A DNA stretch of 64,000 bases, from contig OZ037765.1 of NCBI GenBank assembly GCA_964035545.1, forward strand, positions 13,138,698 to 13,202,697. The letters are read 5' to 3'. The notes under the pieces are model-generated. The model did no database searches. It was given only the letters and a program-made list of their open reading frames with translations, and was not told where the DNA came from. The translations under genes were made by a program, and so were the position numbers. This DNA comes from Bugula neritina. Taxonomy: Eukaryota; Bryozoa; Gymnolaemata; Cheilostomatida; Bugulidae. Below, piece after piece: positions 46,025-58,600 of this stretch (position 1 is the first letter of the stretch; each line of letters opens with the position of its first letter).

Positions 46025-47351
46025 AAATCTGACAAGTTTTGGTGAGCTATAAGTGATTATATAATAAGAATAGGCTATTAACTAATAATTATATCAAGTA
46101 GGTAGAAAGTTTTCAATATTAAAAGATAACAAGTTATTAAACATAAATGAGGTTGCTTAGTAGATCACTTTATCAATTATTACAGGTCAACAAGGGTGTA
46201 TGAAATTATTGGTTATATGTTGAAAATTTCATTTTAATAACTCTTGTGCTGTGTGTTAATAATATCCAAGGTCACACTAAGGTATTTAAAGCTCCAATGA
46301 TAAATCTAAAATATAGATGCTTCTTTTGTTTATCTCCCATAAGCCTGAATATTATATACTATTAACATGTTATGCACATGTAACTGGCCTATCAACAAAC
46401 GTGTTACTTATCAATATTTTAATTTAAGGTTTATCTGTTGAAAAAAATTACAATTATAATCAAAGTCAATAGATTAACTTAAAATTTAAACTTAAAACTG
46501 CCCCACCAATACCTTGCATGTCAATCATCAAGTGGTCAGCTTTATTCATATATAAAACTGTTGAACTAAGAACTGCATGTCTTCATGTTTTAACAACTGC
46601 TATTGGCTCACTGCTATTTACTCTTGGCATTGAAGTATTGTTGTTATTAATACTATCATTAATCATGTTCCTTTATATGATTTATATGAGTTGCAAAATA
46701 TTGTCATATTCTAGTATTTTTCATGGTGAAAGTCATGTTAATTTTAATAAATCAATTAAAGTAGTTCTACAAACCAACATAAATGCAACAACAAAACTTT
46801 TCAATCATATTCATGAGAGTTATGTAAATCTGCAAAAGAGTTGATATGAACAAAGTAACAATACACAAGGTGCCATTATGGCAATAGCTAACGCACTTGC
46901 ATGCATATATTATGTACCATTACTGGTGTTTACATTTCATATCAATCTTGGATTTATAATTTAGGTTAATTAGTATTAAGAGAAAAATTATTAGATGCTT
47001 GCAAATAAAGTTTTAGTAAACAAATGATAAGATACTGAATCTAAAGTTACTCATTTAGTGTCTCTATTTGTGCGCAAAAATTTAATGAAAGAGAATTCGG
47101 GCTGCAAATGCATTGCATGTCAAGCATCAAACACGACGGATACACATTGGAACTTTTATTGTATAAATCATAAAACTTTTAATCAACCATAATAATAAAA
47201 GTGAAGTGCTTAAAAACAGGAAAATATCATCTAAATTCCACAACATAAGCCATTCTGAATAAATTTGTATACAAATCAGCTGCAAGCATGAAACATGATG
47301 ACACTAATGCAAGATTTTCTGCCAAGCAGCTATATGCTCCAGTTTTGTCAG

Positions 47352-47503
47352 TGTGGTCACAGTGGTACATTTGAAGAAAGGAAATGGAACTTCTTGAACT
47401 TCCACAATAGCAGGTTGTCAACTATGTCACTCTCCAGCAATGGAGAGAACTTATTGAAATATTCAAAACTAATTAAGCATGAATCCCACCAAGAAAATGT
47501 TGA
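47352..47503 (+). pseudogene. NSE4 exon 8 fragment behind copy 5
   Basis: Same 5' junction and same span as the fragment at 39679, with the same in-frame TAG at the parent L-P-R-H-Q segment (CCACAATAGCAGG) and a one-base deletion earlier. The NSE4 3' UTR homology follows. The shared lesions show that the two fragments derive from one already broken copy. Confidence 0.85.
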
Positions 47504-47683
47504 CATTGAAATGTAACTAATCATTTGTACAGATATATATATTTTTATTTACTGTAGTTTGAAATAAGCTTTGCATAAATTAACCTGTTTAATTTTAATA
47601 TTGAGTAGTCTATAAGCTCAAAATACAGTTCAAGATGCTACAAAGTAAACTAGTTTGTCGAACTTTGTACCATAGATATAGAA

Positions 47684-50600
47684 TCATTGAAAACTTTCGG
47701 ACAACATTTGCAGCATGATTAATAATTTGAAACTTTGCTTCTCTCCATGCTTACGAACAGTTGTCTGCCTATTTGAAAGCATTTGCTCACTCATAGTTGT
47801 CTGCCCCCTCAAAGTCTTCTGCCCATTCACAGTTGTTTGCCCATTTAAAGATGTCTTTTGATTCAAAGTTGTCTTTTCATTCAAAGTTGTCTGCCCACTT
47901 GAAGGTTTTGGCCCACTCATAGTTGTTTGCCTAATCAAAGCTGTTTGCTCATTCAAGGGTGATTTTTCATTCAAAGTTGTCTGCCCACTTGAAGGTATTT
48001 TTTCATTCAGTGTTGTCTGACTATCCGAAAGTGTCTGTGTCTTTAAAGTTGTCTCCTCATTCCATGATGTTTGCTGATTAAAAATTGTCTTCCCAATCAA
48101 TGTTTGCTGTGTTTTTGAATTTAATTGTATTTCTGTTGTTGTCTGTCTCTTGATTGAGGACAGAAGATGTCCGGATGATGTCACAGGCTGCCCATTTGAG
48201 GAAGTTGTCAGATGTAATCTAGGAGGTGTCACAGTTGACAGGTTGCTTGTTGTTGTTGAAGATTGTATAATATTTAATGGTGCAGTTGGTTGCTCACTTG
48301 TTATAACAGAGGCAGCTGGGGATGAAGATGGTTTATCTAGTGAATAACAATAAACAACATTACTCTTCAATAGTATTGTGATCATTACAACACATTCAAA
48401 ATATCTGCTGTTTCACTTATTACTTAATTACTAATTATGTATTTTATTCACTTTATCACACTTATTTTATAGCTTTTTGGCATATATAATATATTCAAAG
48501 TTTTGAAATGGCCATATTTAGTTGATTATTTTTTTAATATGTTGAGGTGAATGCAAATTAATACCTGGAAGCACAATCCCTGTAATATTTGAGCCGGCCT
48601 CTCCAAGCTTAAAAATCATTTTTCCTGGTACACCCACATTGCTGTCTGTTACTATGTCAATTATTGCTGGTGTCCTGGATTTTGGAGTTGCATAAAAGTT
48701 TTTTCCATCACCAGAATTAAATCCTACCTGAAAAATAACATTTTAATTATAAACAGCTAAGATTATGTTTTAGTTAGAATATAACATAAATTCTAGTAGA
48801 TATTATTAATGTGAAAGGTATAATAAATTCAATTGATTTAATATGAGCAAGACAAAGAGCAAAAAAACTTTGAAGAAAATTAAGAAAATCTCAAAATCAT
48901 AACGAAATATATTTATATATTTATTAGACTATAGCATTACCAGAGCTAAACTAATATTTTCAAATTTCACACTTTTTGTTTGCAAAATCAAATATTGCAG
49001 ACTCAGATATATTTAAAAAGTTTCAGTATTACTTAAAATTAAAATAGAGGTGAACATTTTCATTGTTTCGCTTTGGCTAAGCTATATATAAGTTCACTCC
49101 TGGTACATGTAAATGTAATTAATGTGTATTTCGTCACCTGCGCTGGTTTTGATCCTGCTACAGATCCTATAAGCCATTGAATCTCCTGATAGTTGAACAT
49201 GGCAAATGTCTCGATACCATTTGATGCAATTATTGCTTGGAAAGTGTTGCCCTGATTTAAAAAAACAACTTTTGGTAAGAATTGACATGCTAAGAGCTGT
49301 ATAAATAGTTGCTCAAGTTTAAAATTCACTTAATTTATAATACAACTGATTTGCAGTCACACAAAGGATAAAACTTTGAAAAGGAATCAATATTGTCTTT
49401 CCAGCTAGCAGTTTTTGCCAATCAAAAAATAAACTACTACTCAATTATTTGCAAGGATCAGCATCAGATGGATAAATACAAAAATCATATTTTGAGTTAT
49501 GCTACAATCATCCACTTACACAACTTGTTTGTTGTTTTACTATTTGTTTGTAACAACAGTTTATTACAGCAGGAAGTAGAGTTCCTTCATGTTACTTCAT
49601 AATAATGTATAATTGTACACTGTCTATATAAATGGTTCAGTTTTATGGAATAAAACAGTTATGTTATAGCAGCACTGCCGAGTGTTGTGTCAGCTATAAT
49701 TGAACTGAAATAACATGCAATGTATTAAAATACTCACAGGAGAATTTCCAGGTGGTGCAACAGGGCACGGCTTTGCAAATTTGTTAAAAGCTTTCACATC
49801 TTCCCAAGTTGCTATCATCAACCATGTTGCTTGAAATATTACGTTATACGCATCTTCAACTAATAAAAGAGAAATTATGTCTGTTTACAAGTTACAGTTG
49901 GAGTATGTCATGTTTTTGTGATTTTCCACCTACTGCCCATGTATAAACAAAGTATTAGTTTGTTAATATTCACATAATTCTAACCAATTTAATTCAATTT
50001 TTGCTGCAAACACCGTACTGAGAACAGAAAGCAATAGTGTATAGTCTAATGACATACTTTCAATGTTAGGTTTAAATTCATAATAAATAATAATACCTAT
50101 TGAAATAAACTTAAAGTAAAATTATCTAAATGCAATTTTTAATGTACAGCATATGCTTACTATCTTGAGATGCCTTGTGTAATATAGATGGGTCTGTAGT
50201 TTCCCGAGACCACAATCTTCCTCCACGGCACAGATCTGCGTCTGCCCAAAAAGGACAAATCAGTGAAACATTAGCAATCTTTAGTGGAAAGGGATCTGGG
50301 TTAAATTTTTTGAATGGTTTATCCAATGAAATCACTCCATTTGTACAAACCTTGGAAAAAGAACCAGCAAATAACTAATCTATATACTTTTACAAGTTGT
50401 CATGACTCCAATGTGAGACTTAATGCTTTTACTTGATTAGGTCAGTATAATTGTTTACAGCTTTTTCTATAAACTATTAAAACATGCTTTAGAAAAATTG
50501 GCTTTGTCAATGTTCTTTTTATTAAAGTAGTTTCTTGCATACTAGCCCAAACATAACCAGTTTTCACTGTATGAAATCCTTTATTATATTAATTTATTTT

Positions 50601-51758
50601 TATTAATAACATTATAACCTAATACCTGTAGACTGTAGATTAAAACAAACTTATATGCTGTCCCTGGTGCTAGATGTGTATAACTTTATTTACTTCAAAA
50701 CAAATTCATTTCACCCATCACCTGTTTTATACAGCTTTTGTATTCAATGCTAAAGTTCTATTGTTATATCCAATATTTAAGCTTATTGAAAAGTTCTTAT
50801 ACATATAAACAAAATGTATTTAACATATAATGCAACAGTTGCCAATCTATAAAGCATAGTTAAATGATAGTTATATTTATCATCATAAATTATCTTACAT
50901 ATAGTCTTGAATAACTTTTCCCAAAAAATGAAATGCTCCGTGTGTAGCTTGAATTGCAGTCATCATCTTTTGTAGGTGCTGGAGAGTCGCCTTGTGAGAG
51001 TCCAAATGGATAGAGTGTATCTGTAAAACACAAGTTATAGAAATGTATAGTTCAGAATATCTCTAATTCTTAATTATATGGATACAGTCACAAAGTATTC
51101 AATTAAAGCTTATTTTACTAATATATTATGTTACTTGAAAACAGAACGCTCACATATGTTAAAATTACATATAGGCTATAATATATTAATGCTGACTCTA
51201 ACTAGATTTTAGTATAGTAAAATAATTAATGTAAAATAAATAAAGAAAAATAAGAGGAAAATGAGCTGACAAAACATTATAGTTCTGTGAGTTTTGATGT
51301 AGCATTAAAGTTCTTAAATAGATTACATTATGTAGAATTGGACACTAGTATAACCATCAGATCTTTGTGTTTGCACCACAGTTAATAGGATTAATTGCCA
51401 CATACTGTGTCCTTTTCTATAATAAAACAGTCTGAAGTAATCATAATTTTTCCTTTTTAATTTAGCTGCAAATAATCACAAAATTAAAACAGAATCATGC
51501 ACGTTTAACCAGATACAAAAGTAATAGAGTTGTGGGCTTACAGCTAATATGATATAAAGGTAGATAAAAACATGGTTTTATGTCAAAGCTTTAAAAAATT
51601 CCATGATGATTTTTAAATATAATATTTTCTGAATAGTATAAATTAGGACGTGCAGAATGTTACTTACTGTTGCCTGCAGCAGTCTCATCTATAGCAGTTG
51701 ACAATAAAAGAGAAGAATATATCAGCAGATAAACAACCTTCATGGTGCTGTCTTTCAT
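47684..51758 (-). CDS. NIDO-mucin protein, copy 5, predicted secreted (no transmembrane helix)
   Basis: Exons (minus): 51758-51668, 51020-50899, 50350-50161, 49859-49738, 49251-49138, 48727-48565, 48336-47684; 1455 nt, 484 aa. Exon 1 has one extra codon (D-E-T-A-A-G-N). The NIDO region is intact, with small changes such as ISLDKPFKKFNPDPF, LICPFWADADLCRGG, VGFNSGDGKNFYATP (N in place of the usual D) and TTDPSILHKAS. The 12-nt-shorter exon 4 matches copy 4. This is the shortest stalk of the mucin-type copies (about 150 residues). The end is frameshifted as in copy 4: V-R-K-H then SFKLLIMLQMLSESFQ, with the transmembrane segment deleted. The gene appears intact and is predicted to be secreted. 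Confidence 0.83.
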
Positions 51759-52393
51759 AAATCTAACAAGTTTTGGTGAGCTAAGTTATTATATAATAAG
51801 AATCGGTTATTAACTAATAATTATATCAAGTAGGTAGAAAGTTTTCAATAATAAAAGATAATAAGTAATTAAAAAAAGAGGTTGCTTAGTAGATCCTTTT
51901 ATCAATGATTACAGGTCAACAAAAGTGTAGGAAATTATTAGTTATATGTTGAAAATTTCATTTTAATAACTCTTGTGCCAACATGATAATATTTGCTGTG
52001 TGTTAATAATATTCAAAGTCACCCTAAGAAATTCCAAGCTCTAATAATAAATCTAAATTATATATGCTTGTTGTGTTTGTGTTTCATATAACCTGAATAT
52101 TATATAATATTCTTATGTTATGCACACATAACTGGCTCATTAACAAGTGTTATCAATATTTTAATTTAAGATTTATCTGTTGAAAATATCATAATTATAA
52201 TCAAAGTCAATAAATTAACTTAAAATTTAAACTTAAAACTGCCCCACCAATACCTTGCATGTCAATCATCCATTGATCAGCTGTATTCATATATAAAACT
52301 GGGAAACCAAGAACTGCATGTCTTTCAGCCTTAACAGCTGATAATGGCTCACTGCTATTAACTCTTTGCATTGAAGTATTGTTGTTATCAATA

Positions 52394-53700
52394 GAGGTAA
52401 CAGGGTGTAGGAGGGGGGGGCACAACGGGCCAAATTTTGCCTTTGTTGCTCTCATTCATCTGTTTTTCAAGTTACTAGTTCAATAATCTCTAGTCTTAAT
52501 GCTGCATCTGTTGTCTATTACAGGTACCAGCTTGTTGTTTCTATCTCTCTCACAACTTTCAGAATAATGAAATTTTCATGACGAAAAAATTGGCCCATTG
52601 TGTCCCGGTACCGGGGTACAATGGGCCACTGGGTGGGACACAACAAATATATTGAAATTTTGCGTATTTTGTTACATCTGATCTTTATTTATTTAATATT
52701 ACAAATAAATAAAGATACTCTTTCAGATCTACAGCAACATTCATGTTTTAGCTGTAAAGTTTGTGCCACTACGGATAGCAGAGGAAGGCAAAATCAAACG
52801 CACGTCACTCGGTTCTGCAGTGTCATTGTCATTACTGTTTAGAACTAAAATGTTCTGTTATTTTCACCTCAGAGGAATGTTTATCAAAAAAAAACTTTAG
52901 TAACATGAACTACAAAATTCCGAGTGGACTTTTTTCTATGAACTGTAGCTAAGGTGCATGGCTGAGGTTTGTGACTAGAGTACGGAAAGGAGAGGGGGAG
53001 CAAATGAGCAAATCACAATTTATTTTAGTCAAATACATGTATATTCCTTGAATGGTGTAATATATAATGAATATTATGACTATCTACTAGTAGCAAGTAG
53101 CAACAGCAGAGTGTTTTGTATTATGTATAAAATAGCAAAGCTTTAACCTCACCAGATGTATATATTAGGATAGCTTCAACTTGTAGTTTTGTAGTCTTAC
53201 CATGATGTCTTTGATATTTTACGAAAAGGTCAGAAATGGCTCTATCTATAGATTTTAGTAACATTTCAACCAACTTTTTGAGCAAAAAAGTTAATAACAG
53301 TGATCAGGGTGCAATAATCAGGTGGCCCATTGTGCCCCGTGTGGCCAAATTGAAAATAAATGTGCCTCAAAGAAAATTTATTTCAGAGTTTACTGTTATA
53401 CTAGTTAAGCAATGTAGAGACAAGCAATGGCAACAATATTAGTAAAATATAGGCTTCTTGCCTTTGAGTGTAAAAAGTTATAAAGCTTTAACGACATCCT
53501 AAAAATTTTACAAAAAGTAGTTAAAAACAGTTTTTTACTCACCTTTTCAACATGTATGTTCCGCAAGTAGTGAAACTACAAAGGCTGAATAATTATGTCA
53601 TTATCTTTTTATGAAAAAAAATCACAACTCTATGTAAATAAGTTCTCTCACAATTTGGCCGGCTTTTTGTACCCCTATGACCGTTGTGCCCTGTTACCCC
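52394..53700. mobile_element. 1.3-kb TIR element with TA target duplication, in the copy 5 flank
   Basis: The ends GAGGTAACAGGG (left) and CCCTGTTACCCC (right) form 12-bp inverted repeats, followed inward by CACAACGGGCC on the left and CCGTTGTGCCC on the right. TA flanks both sides (52392-52393 and 53701-53702). The paralogous flanks at about 38960 and 46640 read TTGTTGTTATTAATACTATCATTAATC without an insert. Inside, GGCCCATTGTGTCCC/CAATGGGCCA-type words recur in both orientations (52590-52630, 53320-53345). Two small open frames (52600-52842, 53236-53442) show no transposase motif, so it is probably non-autonomous. The superfamily is undetermined. Confidence 0.85.
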
Positions 53701-53702
53701 TA

Positions 53703-55080
53703 CCATTATTAATCACATTGCCTTTATTAGAAAAGACTTTGGCTACATAGTGAATGATATGGAAGAGGATGGCCATATTCTAATATTTTGCATAGTGAAA
53801 TAATCCTATTAATTCAAATTCTAATGGATGGATTGTGGTAACCTCACAAATGATTATTAAAAAAAGTTGTGACAATTACGTAAATTAACAAATTTAAAGT
53901 GTTCATTATAAAAAAGCTTTTTTTTACAGCATACCTATGTTTAATTATATACTTTGGCTTTATAACTATGGATTGTAAAGCTTGCTACATTTTTTGCCAA
54001 CCTGCAAAAGAATTGCTATGTTGATATTGACATAATAATGATAATACACATGGTGCAATTATGACAGCTAATACACTGCGGTCTGCATCTGTTATGTACC
54101 AACAAAGGTGTTTACCTTGCCCATCAATTTTTGATTTATTCAAGTTAGTAGGAGCAAAAAAATTTAAAGCTTACAAATAATGTTATGGCATGCAAATAAA
54201 ATTCTGAAATTTAGAATTACTCTATTAGTATTATATATATATTTGCATACAAAAATGTTAAATGAAAATAGTTTGGGTTAAAAATGCATTGGTAAGCATT
54301 AAACACATCAGATAGATATACAGAGGGAACTTTTATTAAAATATAATTTTATTTATTTATTATGATGAAAACCAGGTGCTTAAAAACAGAAAATGCCAGA
54401 TAGAACATTATTAAACTACTATGAATAAATAAGTATATAAATTAGTTGTCAGCATGAAAAAATGGAAACACCAAAGCAAAATTTTCAGCCAGCTATACTT
54501 CGACTTTGTCTGTTTATTCTAAAATATCAGTAAACCATAACAGTTGATTTTAGGAGTTTTTGGAATTTTGTAAATATCATTAAATGCCATCATTAGATAC
54601 AAAAATAAATAACTCCTAAACTTTATAAGCTCTATACATGATAAAAAGTATTTAATTCTAAATGACAATACAGTAGCTAGAATCACTAGATGGATTAGTT
54701 ATCAAAATGTCATAAGCAAATCATTGTTCAGAAAAAAAAAATTTAACATGAACCTCCAAGTTTAAGATTTTAAATTCATTTCTTGTACGTCAAGTTGGGT
54801 CAAAATAATGTTTGATTACCAATATTATAATTGGTTAGCAATTAAAAGCAGTTTTTATGTCAGTTCATTTTCTAGTTCCAAAAAAGTATTGTCCAATTAC
54901 ATATTATAAACTATGCATAAAATATTGCCATGGTTACGTATGAAGGTCTAGTTTTTTGCCATGCAATATGTCAACTCTGAAAATTTTGTTTTATGTCTTA
55001 CTGAAACCACTCTAGTTAGTCACTATTTCATATTAGAGCTCCATCACTTTTAACTATTATATTTCTTCCACTACAACTTC
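53703..55080. other. Distal 5' flank of copy 5, no gene
   Basis: Intergenic. Patches match 27970-29310 in the same order, marking the end of the duplicated unit. No gene seen. Confidence 0.5.
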
Positions 55081-55637
55081 ATTACCTCAAGTCTACTGCA
55101 TAATATTGACTTCTTTTAAGAACACATGAACACTGAAGAATGTGAAACAAATGATGAATACTTTTTACTGGCCCATGATCAGAACTTGAAGCCGTAGGAT
55201 TGATGCTTGGCCTTACAGGGGTGTGCTGATTTTCAAATGTAGTATTCTTATAAGAAGAATTAAGATACACAGAAGACCAAACTGTTGAGCAACCCTGGGA
55301 ACCGTAACAAACTTTTATAATTAGTTACAGCTCTTATATATAAATACAACATGGAAAAAAGTAGCAGCACAACATTATGCATTATTGCTATATCTTCCCT
55401 GTAGCTACTGCCGAAATATTGGGTGGTATCGTAGAGAGCATCCTTGTGAACACCCTCACAGCCAATCCCCGTATTCCCTTTGCTTCAAATGAGTCCGTAC
55501 TTTGCATTAAGTACTTTGCATTAACTTACAATTGTGGTTTCATTTAATTGACCTGCTCGAATGAAAAATCCATTCCATCATGCGAACTAGTGGGAGTGTA
55601 GTGAAAGGCACAGAGTATGAACACAGCCAGATTTCAT
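55081..55637 (-). other. Downstream of DCAF11; possible alternative 3' exon
   Basis: On the minus strand a TTCCCAG acceptor-like site ends at 55295, followed by an open frame (to 55082) coding S-V-Y-L-N-S-S-Y...HTPVRPSINPTASSSDHGP. A Ser/Pro-rich C-terminal tail exists in human DCAF11, so an alternative last exon is conceivable. However, no good donor is seen before the TGA at 55638 and the frame may be chance. Confidence 0.2.
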
Positions 55638-58600
55638 TCAACCACAATGATACTCCCACATCTGAAGAGTACCGTCCCAGCCTGAGCTTATAATATTATT
55701 GTCATAAGGGTGCCACGACACATCCCGAACCACTTCTTCGTCATGACCTTCTGAGTGCCCCGTCACAGAGTTGTACGTCTTTTCCAATATCTGACAAATC
55801 TTCCCGGACAGCAAGTCATAAATCACAACTCGGCCGAAGCCGTCACCGCAGTATATGTACTGCTGGCCAGTGTTGAAGGATGGAGAGAACCGAGCCCGAA
55901 TAAGTGTTCTAATAACACTGTGGCCGTAGTATGTCATTAGTGAACAGTCCCCAGGTAGTTTCTTCTTCACAATCTTACCACTGTATGGGTGCCACCGGTA
56001 GTCCCAGTTTTGTCTAGATATAGCCTTTCTAGTAGCTTCAATACCTTCAGTAGAAGCAAACTTTCTGATGTCCCAAAGTTTAATAGATTGATCCTTGGAA
56101 TTTGTGAGCAAGTATCTCGCATCGTTTCTGCTGTCGATATAAGTGACGGAATCGTAGTGGCCGGCCAGCTGTCCAACAGGAAGTGGCGACTCCTCTCTTA
56201 GGATTCTACGATCCCAGACTTTGATGATGCCATCCTCTCCGCCACTGTACAAGATATGTCCACTATCATCTGCAAAGCAGACGCATGAGAGATCATCATC
56301 GTGAGCGTGAAGTTTCATGGTTCGGTTATTCAGCTCTCTGTTATATATGTATATGAGGCCTCCATTGGCTCCGGCTATTATTTCAGAATCATCAAAGTTA
56401 AATTGAATGGAGAAAATCCCCGACCGATTGTAAATGTCATCAGGGTTGAGATGCAGGGCTTGGTGACTGTCTGAATCGCCCCTGATGTTACAGATATGAA
56501 TGTACTCTGACCAACTAGAGTATATCACGTGATTTCCTCCATGACTGAAGTCCACATCTAACACACTCCAGCCCACATCCTTACACGGAATAGACTTCAG
56601 CTCCGCCCATTGACCGTTGGCTGTGTCAAAGATTCGGAGTTGTGCATCTTGGCATGACGACATGAAGAGATCTCCTTTTTTATTATATACACCTGCAGTA
56701 CATAAACCAAACATGGCATTGCAACTGGATATATACATTCATCATACTGTATCATATGCTAATGGTAATAGTAATCTCTTTTAGGCACATGCTATAGATT
56801 ACAGCAGTGGTTGAGAATGTAATAGAAGGAATTTGGTACAAACATATCTCTATAAATAATTTTGTTCTTTGTAATAGAACTCTGGTTTAGACTAAAGTTT
56901 CTGGTTATAATATGTAGCGGAAACTTAAAGGAAAGTAATGAATTGATAATACATGCAGTCTTTAATAGGACTTGTGTAATTTTATACAATTTGTGGTTTC
57001 TATTTAAAATGGCAGCTAAAAACTAAAAAAATATGTTTTCTTACAAAAATAGACAAAATCTTATATTCACATAAAACACATTTGAATTTTAGCAAAAAGT
57101 AGACATTAAAGCTATTTGAGATGAACTTTTCCAGTGGGCATGTGCAGAAAATATGTATGTTATAGACCTGTTCCAGCCAATGACTGCACCACTATATCCA
57201 TTTTAATGCCACTTATTGTTACAGAAGTTTACCATACAGTGAACTGACTAATGTTTAGTATTTTTGCAAATAATTTGGCTTTTGGAAGCAATTAAAACAA
57301 TTTTTTATTTTTGTTTTACCAATTTTCTTAATAAAATGCTTTTGCAAAGTGAGGCAAAAGCCCTTGTTATCCCATGTTTACTTTCACAACAGCTCACCAC
57401 AAATAACTCATTTTCATTTACTTTCCATAACATAACGTTCCAAAATAACTAAAAACAAAATTGGTTGGCCCATCAATTCCCTAATTGCAGCAGCATCAGT
57501 AGAAATTTATTTCACAAAACCTAATTCTGTGTTCTGCTGAGTAACGCAAAGCTCACTAAATTCACAAATTTAATGTGTTGCGCTGAAAGAAGACCCGTAT
57601 TGCCAGAAACTCTTATAGTGCCCTATATGGTAAGACATGCCTTTATTTATTTTATCCTACAAGGAGCTGAGTTCTAACTCCACTTGAAGCAGATGAAAGC
57701 TTATTCACTATTAACTACATTTATATTTCATCTTACCCACACTTATTTACTGATGTTAATCACTGTTAAAATCTGAGTACAAAGAGAAGAGATGTAGCTC
57801 TAACATCTAGTGTGGACAAAGCTGGGTTATTCAGCCTAACAATAGGAGTTGCCCTGCAAATGGCAGCCTGTAATCCATTATATTAATTTGATAAATAATT
57901 TGACACTTTTTTCATTATAGCAACAATCATTTAGCATTCTATTTCACTTGTTTACTTAATATTTTAGATAACAGAATAAATTAGCTGATTAAACTGACAC
58001 GTTCATAAAACAAATAATTTTAGAATCTTTAATTAATGAACTTCATATGCTGTGTAATACTTTGCCCATTTCTTCCAACTACTATGAGTAATAATAAGCT
58101 GACAAATGAATATTTTTGTAAACTTTTTGAATATAACAACCAATTAGTTTTTCTACAAAACCAAGCAACCCGAGGGGAAAGGAAGGGGAGGGTGTAACAA
58201 GTCATTCTGCTTTCTCCAACTGAGCCTAAGCCTAAAACTATACTGCACCTTGAAAAACAGGATAATAATATATTAATTTAGATTCTCTAGTTTATAAATT
58301 AGGCAGGAACAACCTAAACGCTACAAAATATTATTTTAGTAGTTGCCTTCTCATTGTTGTAAATCATTTTCGCCATTTAAATATTTTATATGAGCCATTA
58401 TGTAAAACCAAGATAGTAAATAATTGATTGTCTAGTTATTATTAAATTCTCACCACAAAAGAACTTTTGACGCATCTTCAAAAGTCTCTTTGGATTATGT
58501 TTGGTAGGGAGAAAAGCAGATGAGGCCTGTATTCTACCAGCAACGCTAATGGAGCCGTTGTCACCCAAACAGCCGATCTCTCGCATGCCAATGAGTCTCG

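Larger units (their letters stand above)
39679..47351. repeat. Tandem duplication unit 4 (NSE4 exon 8 fragment + copy 4 + 5' flank)
   Basis: A 7.7-kb unit bounded on both sides by the same flank/NSE4 junction. Confidence 0.75.
47352..55080. repeat. Tandem duplication unit 5 (NSE4 exon 8 fragment + copy 5 + long 5' flank)
   Basis: Last unit; its 5' flank runs past the point where units 3 and 4 are cut and matches unit 2's flank up to about 29310, so it keeps the original distal end. Confidence 0.7.

Noticed and set aside
38968-46844. Short hydrophobic frame conserved between 38968-39174 and 46518-46844
   Set aside because: The two loci are recent duplicates, so identity is expected without selection; the same region in units 2 and 5 does not keep the frame.
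52207-52455. Minus-strand 82-codon frame across the left end of the TIR element
   Set aside because: It runs over the insertion boundary and a G-run, has no motif and is not kept in the sister units.
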